Source of the DNA: Sipunculus nudus
Taxonomy: Eukaryota; Annelida; Sipuncula; Golfingiida; Sipunculidae
NCBI GenBank assembly: GCA_026874595.1
Contig: CM049316.1
Location: forward strand, 20,113,839-20,177,838
Direction: 5' to 3'
DNA length: 64,000 bases
Under the pieces are notes generated by a model that searched no databases, had not been told where the DNA came from, and saw nothing but the letters and a program-made list of their open reading frames with translations. Below are positions 37,161 to 49,100 of the stretch, piece by piece (position 1 is the stretch's first letter; every line of letters begins with the position of its first letter). The position numbers and the translations under genes were made by a program.

Positions 37161-40100
37161 ATGTGGATTCTTCAGTGTAAAGCCAATCCAGGCAAGTTTA
37201 TTTTCTTCACGCTTGATTAATTTGAACCAGCCGTGGGTTCTTTGACGATTGTCCCAGTCGCATGTCAATGTGATCACCCCCATTGGCATAGTCCAGAACT
37301 GGACTGTTCGGGGCCTATTTATAATCGGATGTCTATGTTGCCCCGTCACAGTCCAGCACCAAAATGCCACTTCCCGGGAGTCCAGTGGAGATTCCCACTG
37401 GAAGGGTGTAGCTACTGTGACAGGCCAACAAGGGACAAAATTCTGACTCAGTGTTATCAAGTAAGTTGTTATTTACCTCTCTGTGTTGAATCCATCCCTT
37501 CCCAGTAGTGATAAATCCATAGTATTTCCCAATTCCTAATATAATATCCCGATAATTATGACAAAATATGGATATATCAGTATTGGGAGGATGTGGATTT
37601 GATGCTGAAAGGTAAATAACAACTCAGATGATAAGACTGAGTCAGTATTTTGACACATGTTAGTCTGTCATAGGAGTTTATAAGTCTTCCAGTGGGATTC
37701 TCCATTGGACTCCCGGGAAGTGGCATTTTGGTGCTGGACTGTGACGGGACAACATAAACATCAGATTATAAATAGGCCCCAAACAGTCCAGTTCTGGACT
37801 ACCATTGGCACTGCCACTTGCAACGTGGGTCTAGCCGCCGACGTCGACGCAACAGGTTTCAGGTTTCTGTTGCGTTGCCGGCCCACCAAAGGGCTAACTG
37901 GGGTTATAGCACGATACGATCTGTTACTCTTAGAAAGAAAATTAAATAAAAATATTTCCTATGGTTTTTAGCAAACCAATGATCACATAATGTTGTATGT
38001 CGAAAGGCCTGTGATAAAAAATAACCATTCTGGAAAGCATGAAGCACCTGTAACATCAACAACTGATAGTATTTGTCCAGAGAGAATTGAAGCATTAACA
38101 GCCCCGGTAGACATCTTGCATTTGGTGGCAGTCCACTCCTGTATAAGGCTTTAGGCCTGTGTACTATTACGTTCATAATTTAACTTCCTTGGTGCAAAAT
38201 AGAGCTGAGAAGAGAACAGTAATGTTTTCTAGTGGTCAAATATACAATACACATAGATGTTCTGAACATTAATCAATGGATATATGTTAAATCTCACAGT
38301 TGTGTATGGAGTGTTATAATCACAGTTAACTGCAGGTGCAATCTATGGACTCCACAATGCGTCAGTCACTGAAAAAAAGCAATTTAGGAGTTCATTCTTA
38401 TGGGCTATGCTGTGTCATAACTAAGTCATAACCATTCATAAATATAACATATATATCCTGTCAAACATCATTTTTTTAGGCAAGTATCAGTTTGATAAAA
38501 TATGGGGAGTTACAAAACTAGTCTATAGAATCACTCACGCACTGACTTGACAAGGTTATGAGTGTATACAGACGGATTGTATCATATTTGGAATTCACTG
38601 ATGTAAATTGTAATGAAGAAATAAGAGGCAGATAAAAATAATTGGCAAAATTAAGATACAAGCAGCTGGATATAAAAATGTTTTCTTTTCACACAAAGGT
38701 TGTGCTTCAGGGAGGTGTGCGAGTTATTCTATTGTTGTGCCAAATGGGGTGCCTCCAATCAGTCTCATTTAATATAACTGATTTAATTATACAGGTCTTC
38801 ACATTGAAGGTATTTTACCCTTGGTTGGTTGGTTACAGAATTTGTCAGTAAGCATAACTTAGCAACTTGCAGAAACATGTCCACAGAATATAACGATGTC
38901 TTGTGGAGGGTTAGGTTAATACCAAAGGAACAATTCATGAAATTTTGGAAGTAATCAGAATCACCATATGTAATATATTTTAATATATAAAATAAATGAT
39001 AGTATACCATTTTGACACTGAGTGATTCCTTTGTTCCCCAGAGGGCATCCCAATCATAGGTATTAGTGGCAGCACCTGAAAAGATGAACCTAGGTTACTG
39101 GTACTGAAATGAGGCACTGGAAAACACATTCATGAACACTTGATTGTAGGACCCTGGAGGGGGTTTCTAAGATAGTCATATGACTACACTGTGTCTACAT
39201 ATATATCTAGTTTTATACTCATAATTTATCATTTCAACTCATTTGCATATAGAGTGAAACCTCGAAATTATGACCACCAACAGGAACTAGATAGAGTGGT
39301 AACAATTTCCAGGTGCATTCATTCAGAATAACAATCTTAAATCAAGCAAAGCTACCTTCACAAATATCTAGAAGGTCTGTCTGCATTATCATAGTTATGC
39401 CTGGATATTCACAAGAACTTCTATCAGATCTATCAGAAAAACTGGGAGGCAGCAGGGTATGACCACATCACTCTGATTAATAGGGAATCACTGTTCTCAA
39501 GCCTGGCCTCCCTCCTAAAATACTCAGTCTTAGTAGAGGGCTACTGCAGGTTTTATAACATCGTTCCAGTAAGCAGGTACCTGTGCATGACTATATAAAC
39601 AAACATTGACCAGGAACCACAAAGGGTCATGATAATGATATTGGCTGGGCCTAATGTCATTTGCCACATATGAGTTCCTGCTCAGAAAATCTACAGGGTC
39701 TGAGAAGGCTGTATGGTCCCACTCTAAAGGAATGCATGTATTACTAAAACGGAAACCTTCCAATAGCCCAGTGCAGTCTTGTAACTGCATCACCTCAGTT
39801 ATTATAGTACTAAGTTTTATAAATGTATAAGTCAAATTTAGGCAAAATAAAGTTTTAGGCACTGTATACTATGGTTGAAGCCTCCCTGCTAAAACTTGAG
39901 AACCCTGCTCCTTTATTTTGCATGTGCACTTAGTGATTTGGCATTTTGTATTTCAGATGTGAAGCATTACATCCTTGTTGGGAAGGATTATGTTGTGGGT
40001 CGGAAAGATGTTGATATAGTTGTACCAGATGACATGTCAGTTAGCAGGAATCACTGTACATTATCAGTAACACACAGTGAGAGGCACCTGGTAAGTATGA

Positions 40101-43100
40101 TTACACAGACTTCTTGAAAGGACATAATCAGGAGCAATGTAATGTCTATTCTTTCACCATCATGTCTATTCACACTATCAGTTCAGTTTTGCTGGATACA
40201 AAAGTTTCCCAACAAAACCATCCCAGCAAACGGTCTCAGTACCTCCCATATGGCTGTTCAACACTTTGTTATGGTTTTGTGTAATGAGTAAACACAGCCC
40301 AGGTGTGCCTGTTTACAATAACAGGGCCGCATGACCAGAGATCAGATTTTTGTGCAGGTGCAGGTAAAACTATTCCCTACATGGCCCTTCATGTCCTCTG
40401 ATATATCTCTGCTGGATTGACATTATGGTCATTTGGCCAAATGTACATTCACTGTAGAACCTATCACAACAGATCCAGGGGGTCCTCAGCTGAAATTACA
40501 CATGCAGCACAGTGAGACCCCATATATTTGGTCCCTCAGTCACAGTGAGTCACCAGAACATGTGATGTTTCAGTTAGCGGGAACATGTATTAAATTTTTT
40601 TTTTCCCAAGTCAGTCAGGGCATCTCCTGACTGACAGGTGTACAGCCCCATGCACCATGTTTTGTTGATCATGCCCTGTCCATTATTTTTAACACTCATG
40701 TTCAGAGTAAACCGTTGGTTACAGGGCAATATGTTGGCAGGTACAAATTTATTTTGAAAAGAAGATGAAATTTTTATTGAGTTTAATTTAATATGCTTTA
40801 TATTATAGGTATGTGACATAGAAAATTATGTGAATAGTCATCAGTAGATACCAAACAGGCTGAAACAGCATGTGCAACACCAAGTGTAAGCAGGATGTAC
40901 ACATACTCAAAAATCTTATAAATAAATATGATTTGTGAAATTGAAGTAATAAAAAAGTCATGAATTTTTATATGAAATTTTAGAAAAAAGTTAAAAAAAG
41001 CACCTAGCGGTCATAAGACTTTGAGTTCTGACAGTATGGAAATCCTTCCATTTTTAGCTCAGCTGACTGAAAGTCATCTGAGCTATAGCGATCACTCTTT
41101 GTCCATCGTCCGTCTGTCTGTCTGTCCGTCTGTCCGTCCGTTAACCAGGCACAAATCGTAACCGCTGGACCTAGAACCTTGTAACTTGGGATTCTGAGAG
41201 GTCCATAAAAAATCTCCTTGGAAACCAGAAATTAGGTCTCTGTTACCCATATCCTTCGAGCTATGTGGCCCCAAAGTACCCCCCAGAAAAGTCAAAAATT
41301 TCATACAAAAACTTCAATATCTCATTAACTACTTGACTGATGGTCATGATTTTTGGCATACATATTGATCATGAGATGTTACATCACTTCCTGCAGACTG
41401 GTGGCGCCACCTGTATTTTTCGATTTTTTACGAATTTTTTTCTCTATTTTTGAGACCTTTAAAAATGTGAACATCTGTTAACAAGGCACAAATCATAAAG
41501 ACTGGACTTAGAATCTTAATTCTTGACACACTGAGAGGTCCATGAAAAATCTCCTTGGAAACCAGAAATTAGGTCTCTGTTACCCATATCCTTTGAGCTA
41601 TCGGGCCCCAAAGTACCCCCCAGAATAGTAAAAAATTTCATACAAAAACTTCAATATCTCAATAACTACATCACTGATGGTCTTCATTTTTGGCATACAT
41701 ATTGATCATGAGATGTTCGATCAGTTCCTGCAGACTGGTGGCGCCACCTGTACTGTTTGATTTTTTACGATTTTTTCCTCTATTTTTGAGACCTTTGAGG
41801 ATGCTGTCATCTGTTAGCGTGGCACAAATCGTAACGACTGGACCTAGAATCTTCATTTTCGACACACTGAGAGACCTATGAAAAGTCTCCATGGAAACCA
41901 GAAATTAGGTCTCTGTTACCCATATCCTTCGAGCTATGGGGCCCAAAATTACCCCCCAGAATAGTCAAAAATTTCATACAAAAACTTCAATATCTCATTA
42001 ACTACATCACTGATGGTCATGATTTTCGACATACATATTGATCATGAGATGTTTCATCAGTTTGTGCAGACTGGTGGCGCCACCTGTATTTTTCAATGTT
42101 CACGAATTGTTTTCTCCATTTTTGAGACCTTTAAGGATGTAGTTATCTGCCAACAGGGTACAAATCGTAACGACTGGACCTAGAATCTTCGTTCTTGACA
42201 CACAGGGAGACCCATGATAAGTCTCCAAGGAAACCTGAAATTTGGTCTCTGTTACCTATATCCTTTGAGCTATGGCACTCCAAAGTACAGCTCAGAATAA
42301 TGGAAAATTTGATACAAAAGCTAAAGTATCTGAACAACTAATGCAGAGATAACCATAATTGTTTGCATGGATATTGATCATTGAGTGTTTCATAAGTTTC
42401 TGCAGACTGGTGGCACCACCTGTATTTGTTCGGTTTTTTTTACAAAATTTTTCTGTATTTTTGAGACCTTTAAAGATATGAACATCTGTTAACAGGGCAC
42501 AAATCATTAAACTGGACCAAGAATCTTTATTCTTGACACACAGGGAGACCCATGAAAAGTCTCCATGGAAGCTGTATGGGTCCAAAATACCCCCCCCCCC
42601 CCCCATGAATAATGGAAAATTTGATACAAAAACTGAAGTATCTGAACAACTAATGCAGAGATCACCATGATTTTTTGCATGGATATTAACCATTAAGTGT
42701 TTTTATTAGTTTCTGCAGACTGGTGGAGCCACCTGTATTTTTGTATCCGCCAAAACGAAGTTTTGCGGATACTATGTTTCTGACTGAGTTCCTCCGCCGT
42801 GGCGGCGTTCGTTTCCAGAGAGCTCCTCGGAGACTAATGGACCGATTTTTCCCAATTTACACCTATTATCGGGTCACATGTGAACTGGTGCCTAACCAAT
42901 TTGCATTGACCTCTGACCTTTCCTCTCTATCCAGTGTCCATTTGTGGGTCTGTTTCCACTCATAAACCCTCATATCTCGGGAACCGTTTGACCGATCAGG
43001 AAATAAAATTGATACAAATGTAGCCCTTGGATTGCTTTATAACATACACAAAAAATGGTGGTGCCACCTGTAACCATGTTTGCACAGTGTCCATCTGTTC

Positions 43101-46100
43101 ATCTGCCTTGGGTTAAAATCACTCATATCTCTGCAGTGAATTGACTAATTCACCTGAAATTCGTCATGTGTATACATCCAGGATAGCTTTCTTGATTTTA
43201 TGACAGGTGGCGCCACCTACGTTCACGTTCACGCTGATGACATCCAAGCTTATATCTCGGGAACCGTTTGACCGATCAGGAAATAAAATTTATACAAATG
43301 TAGCCCTTTGATAGCTCTGTAACATACACAAAAAATGGTGGCGCCACCTGTAACAATGTTTGCACAGCGTCTGTCTGTTAGTCTGCCGTGGCCTAAAATT
43401 ACTCATTTCTCTGTAGTGGTTCGACATAACTGCCTAAAATTTTGCAGGTTTATACATCGTGGACAGCTTTCTTGATTTTATGACAGGTGGCGCCACCTAT
43501 ATTCTAGTTAACGCTGGACACATCCAAGCTCATATCTCAGGAACCATTTGACCGATTGGGCCAAAATTGTGCATGTGTTTAGATCTCACATAGGTCTTTA
43601 TCATACACAAAACTGGAGGGGTTACCTGCAAAGATTTTTGCACAGTGTTTGTCTGTTTGTCTGCCATTGGCAAAAATCGCTCATATACATGTAGTGGTTT
43701 GACTTTTCTGCCTAAAATTTTGCAGGTGTATACAACTTGGACAGATTACTGGATTTGTGGTAGGTGGCACAACCTACATACACATTTAGGCTGCAGACAT
43801 CCATGCTAATATGCAACATACCTTACTCTATTTCCCCTTGCCACTCAATCCATGCCTCACTATCCGATTTTGGCAGATACCGTAAATCCTGTTTTTATCG
43901 CCGCGGCCTTAAAAACAAACTCAAAATCGAAAATCTCGATTTTCTGAACTCGGGATGCGGCCATAAATAGATGGTTTATCAGAAATGAACTGTGAGAAGA
44001 ACTCTCTCCCGGACATGGCGCTCCTTTGGGCGATAATAGGAGATCAAGCACACCACAGAGGAAATACTCTTTGTAGTCACAGATTTATTGTATAAAATTG
44101 TATAGTCTAAATGTTCATATAAAATATAACAATTATATGCAATCAATTAAACAATAACAATAAACATTGAACAATAACACCACTTATTACGAGATTAAAA
44201 TGAATGAGATTATTCATGGTGAGGACTAGTGGTGACGTCTGTTGGAAAAAATCGGTATTACCGGTCATACCTTTGACGGAGCTGAATTGCCCTGGAATCT
44301 ATGTTGTTCATAAAAATAATTCAGAAAATCAAAATATGTAATTTAGAACACTATGAAATCTTTATAAAAGTTCAAATTTAGCAGGTACTAACTGACATTT
44401 TTTATAATGTCTGATACATGTAACTCAATATTGAATAGCCCATCTTCTCGCCCCCATGTCATGTTTCTGGAAAACCTTCATCCTTGAATGCGTATAGCCC
44501 GGTCATTTACTTCTGTTTAATCTTTGTTTTTTTTATACAATCACGAATATATTGTATGAATGGAAATAGTGTTAGAGGGGAAACACGCTTGTAGATATAA
44601 ATGGTAGAACATGTCACTACAGCCAATGGAATTTGGTGAATATACAGATTTTACATGCGGTGCCGTATTCTTGTTTGCTACCGATTTTTCAATATATTTT
44701 GTATAGAAACATTCTGCTGATCCATTTAAAGTCACTGTATATTTTAATTCTAAAAGTAATATTTTGAAATCTTAATCTATGATGAAAATTCCATTTCTTG
44801 AATTACTCGGAAGATTCGAATCATTTTCATACCGGTAACTTCGGTATTATCATCGTCACATCGTTCGTTGACATCGCTCCATGTCACAATTTGCTGATGC
44901 GTTTGAAAACATCGCTGGTCAACTCAACTAAATATTAAAATAACTGAAGTTACCTTGTCGAGATACGCACGTATAGCAAACATGACGCGTGAAAACGAGT
45001 GATTTTGAAGTGAAATTAAATGGCCGGTCGAGGTAAGCAAGTTTTTTTCCTCAAGAAAGTGTCCGTGTACGCGTGTGGGGAGCCATCTTGTCAAGGTAGC
45101 GTTTGCGCAAGGCACACTGGGACGAAATAGGTGGCTGTTCTGTTTACCACCCACCGCGTACAGCCGTTCAAAATATGCTTAGCAGAACACCTGGGCGTTG
45201 CAGCACATGGCGGCACTCAAACTTGATTTTAAAACGATCGTCAGCTATTATGCGACTCTTTACGATGTCAGCTTTATATTCATTTTACTTTTTTAAACAA
45301 ATAATCGTTGCTAAATAACGCTGCAAATGAGTTTAAAGTAGGCATTTATTTCAATGTTGCTTGACCATGCCCAACGGGCCGCTGTGTTACAGTTGGGGTG
45401 TTTTAAACGTATTATTTGGTGACCTTTACCAAGATTTTTTATAACAAGTTATATATCGCACGAAAGATATAAATGTCAAGGTTCTACATATAAGTTTTTA
45501 TATGTATACCACGAGCCGTGATTAAGTTCCCGCAGGTTGAAAATCTGACAGTCACAGCAGTCTTAGCCATCATGTCGCCCCCTGAACGCTACTGCGTGAT
45601 GGTGCGTAATAGTGGATAGTATTCAGGCTTTTTGCTTCAATAAATGTACATATAAACCTCAATTCAGTGTTCATACTATGGTCTTTTACATGCAAAGAAG
45701 CGTGTTGATGCATACAAGAATCGTTTTGCGTAACCACCATTCAAACGAAATGATCGTTCGGGGAATCTTTCTTTTTCTGATAAATGCCTGCCAATCCATG
45801 TGCAAAAGTCGTTAGGGGCAAAATATCTATATTGTCCCTATCTCGAGCGTTAAATATGTTTAATATACGTAATCTGCCAACATATTTAACCTCTGTAATT
45901 AATACTTTTTTATTCTTGTCTTCATAAAAGCAGCTATGTCGTGATTTATTTTGCTACGTGCAACTAATTATATTACCCATCAGGCCAGAGACGGAGTCGG
46001 GGTGCGGCCTTTAAGGGGGGTTTTGGGTATTTGGACCTCAGTGGGAGCTCCTTTAAGAGACGTTGCAAACTCAGGGTGCGGCTATAAATAGACGTGCGGC

Positions 46101-49100
46101 CATAAAAACAAGATTTACGGTACATGTAGTCACTTGTCGGTTACCCGTATTCTAGTTTTAAAAGTTTACACATTTTTCTCTATTTTTGAGATATATAAAT
46201 ACAGACTAAATCTTGGCCTGTTGGTTAATCTGTTTGATGCTTCAGTTGAATGGGTATATACTACCATTCTGGTGATAAAATTTCCTTTTGCGAATCTCTT
46301 CCCAGTCAGCTGAGCGTCATGACCCATGGGTCACTTGTTATTTAAAGTGAGATGTCAATTACAATGAGAAAATTGTTTTAATGATGCACTCCTTGCACAG
46401 TGGTTATAAATACCCTACATTCTCCTTTCACTTAACCATTGCTTTTCTTAGCAGGGTTTGCTGGGTTTCACCGCCGTTGGCTGGCACAGGGCCAAATATA
46501 TTTTATAATCAAATCATGACTCTGTTCCATTACTGTTTTGACATGGACTCACTCTGTCAAAGATGAAATTGTTCTGCAATTTTTCAGATAATATCCTTTA
46601 AAGTGTCAGATAAAAAATTCTCTAAAAACAAGTATCTCAAATTTTTATTTTGAAGTATATATGAAGTTTATATATACTTCAAAATAAAAATTTGAGATTG
46701 ATTATGAACCCTGTTTTCTCATTTTATAAGTATATGAACCTGCGTGTCACAAATGTATTGACGTGTATTTTAGATGAATCCATCACAGGTGCCAGCTCTG
46801 AATATACAGGAGAAGTCAAAATTTGGAACTATACTTCAGGGGGTACAAATCCGGGGTCAGCAGAAAAAGCTGAATGATGGGGATATCATCAAATTTGGTA
46901 CTCAACAAAGTGAATATCAGTGAGTTATTTATGAAAAAAAAACTAGTCTGTTAAAGTTTATAGCATCCATAAAAATTGCAGTTGCCTTTTTTTTGATATA
47001 CAACATAATTTTATTTTCCAGCTTACAACACTTCATTCAACCAAAAATTTGGTGAAGGTAAAATACTTGAAGAGATTTTAATGAACATTTGTTTGCATGT
47101 ATGAAGAACATTCTTGAACATTACACAGTTTATTTAAGTTTGGTAAATTTTTCTTGAAAGAGATTATTTACAAAACTTGAACTGGTGCTATGTAAATTCT
47201 AAAGCTGAGCAAAAAGTGTTCCAAATATTAAATTTATGATGTTCCTATAACTTTGCTTGTCATCCCCAAATGTTTATTAAAATTTTATTATTGTAAAACA
47301 TTTGAAAAATTAACTCTCAGTGTTGTTCCTCATAAGGCTTACCCAGATGAATCTACCATATACCTAAACTGTTAAAACATTTGATTGCTTTAGGATTTTC
47401 CCACATATAATATGATTTAATTCCTATTTGGTACAATGGTTGCCCTAGAAATTAGCTTGTGTAGTACGTTTCTTTCACTTTATGCCCAGTTTGAAGTTTG
47501 TCAACTAAATCTACTTCACTTTGTTTATAATAATTTCTACAAAAAGAAAATCTTTTTAATAAAAATTTGGTAGAATGATTCCCCCTAGGAGAAGTTTTAT
47601 AAATGTAATTGAATATCTTTGCTTTCTCCTTTGGGAATTTTGTAGTATACTGGTGTAGGTTTAAGACTTATAGAGACCTAGATGGATTGCCTGGATTTCA
47701 TAATTCATATATGTATCCGCCAAAACGAAGTTTTGCAGATTCTATGTTTTTGACCAGGTTCCTTTGCCACCGCAGCGTTTGTTTCCGGAGAACTCCTCTG
47801 AGACCAGTGGACTGATTTTTCCGAAACTTACACCAATTATCGGGTCACATGTGAACTGGTGCCTAACCAATTAGCGTTGACCTCTGACCTTTCCTCTCTG
47901 CCCAGCGTCCATTTTTGCGTCTGTTTCCACACATAAATCTCAGGAACAAACCGTTTGACCAATCAGGAAAAACATTTTGTACAAATGTAGCCCTTGAATA
48001 TGGTGGCGCCATCTGCAACCATGTTTGCACAGTGTCCATCTGTTCATCTGCCTTGGGTAAAAATCACTCATATCTCTGCAGTGGTTTGACTAATTCACCT
48101 GAAATTGGCATGCTTGCTTATACATCCTGGACAGCTTTCTTGATTTTATGACAAGTGGCGCCACATACATTCTAACTTACGCTGCAGACATCCAATCTCA
48201 TATCTCAGGAACTGTTTGACCGATTGGGCCAAAATTTTGCATGTGTATAGATCTCACATAGCTCTTTATCATACACAAAACTGGAAGGGCCACCTGCAAC
48301 CATTTTTGCACAGCGTCAGTCTGTTTGTCTGCTGTGGGCTCAAATCACTCATATCTCTGTAGTGGTTTGACATATCTGCCTAAAATTTTGCAGGTTTATA
48401 CATCCCGGACAGCTATCTTGATTTTATGACAGGTGGCGCCACCTACTTTCAAGTTTATGCTGCAGACATCAAAGCTCTTATCTTGGGAACCCTTTGACCG
48501 ATTGGGCCAAAATTTTGCATGTGTATAGATCTCACGTAGCATTTTATCTTACACAAAACTGGAGGGGCAACCTGCAACCATTTTTGCAAAGCATCCATCT
48601 GTCTGTCTGCCGTGGGCTAAAATCACTCATATCTCTGTAGTAGTTTGACATATCTGCCTAAAAATTTGCAGGTTTATACATCCTGGATAGCTTTCTTGAT
48701 TTTATGACAGGTGGCGCAACCTACATACACATTTCAGCTGCATCCATGCTAATATGCAACATACCTCACTCCATTTCCCTTTGCCACTCAATCCATGCCT
48801 CACTTCAACTGTTCCACTCTGATTTTGGTGAATACACGTAGAGGCTTGTTGACTACCAGTATTCTAGTTTTTGTATGAGATTAACCTAAATGTTCTTTTA
48901 TTTTTACAGAGTTATCTATGAACCCTGGATCATCACCACATCATGTTTAGAGAACACAAGGAAGAGAGCCCTCCGTACCAAGGTCCTGCAGCTGGGAGGT
49001 CACATGGTCAATGAATGGCAACGAGGCTGCAGCCTCCTTGTGATGAGCAATATCAGCGTCACAATCAAGGTGGGTATACACATCCATGAATAATGCACAT

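Larger units (their letters stand above)
42743..46155 (+). mobile_element. TATCCGCC-family element nested in copy D (Helitron-like end)
   Basis: It begins with a hairpin, TATCCGCCAAAAC / GTTTTGCGGATA (about 42744-42770), and ends TATTCTAG at 46152-46155. Its core is tandem units of roughly 250-280 bp with AGGTGGCGCCACCT, GTTTGACCGAT and CTTTCTTGATTTTATGACA. A sister copy lies at 47713-48867 and is uninterrupted. The CTAG 3' terminus fits the CTRR rule of Helitrons, but no Rep/helicase is present, so Helitron-like is an inference. Confidence 0.65.
41055..46343 (+). mobile_element. AGCTCAGCTGA-family element, copy D, in NBN intron 2
   Basis: The 5' end is TTTTTAGCTCAGCTGACTG (about 41055) with GTCCGTCTGTC repeats. 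The 3' end is CAGTCAGCTGAGCGTCATG plus the palindrome TGACCCATGGGTCA (46320-46333) and CTTGTTA. The 5' and 3' blocks GCTCAGCTGACTG and CAGTCAGCTGAGC are exact reverse complements. The first core part is about five tandem units of about 340 bp (near 41148, 41483, 41821, 42155 and 42493). Each carries GACCTAGAATCTT, CTCTGTTACC and TGGTGGCGCCACCTG. The rest of its length is two further nested insertions. Confidence 0.75.

Noticed and set aside
39530-39862. 110-codon minus-strand frame in NBN intron 1
   Set aside because: No known motif, no splice partner, and it lies in an intron of a well-supported gene on the other strand.
45103-45318. 71-codon frame inside the TA-flanked transposon as a transposase
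   Set aside because: Far too short and lacks a DDE/D pattern.
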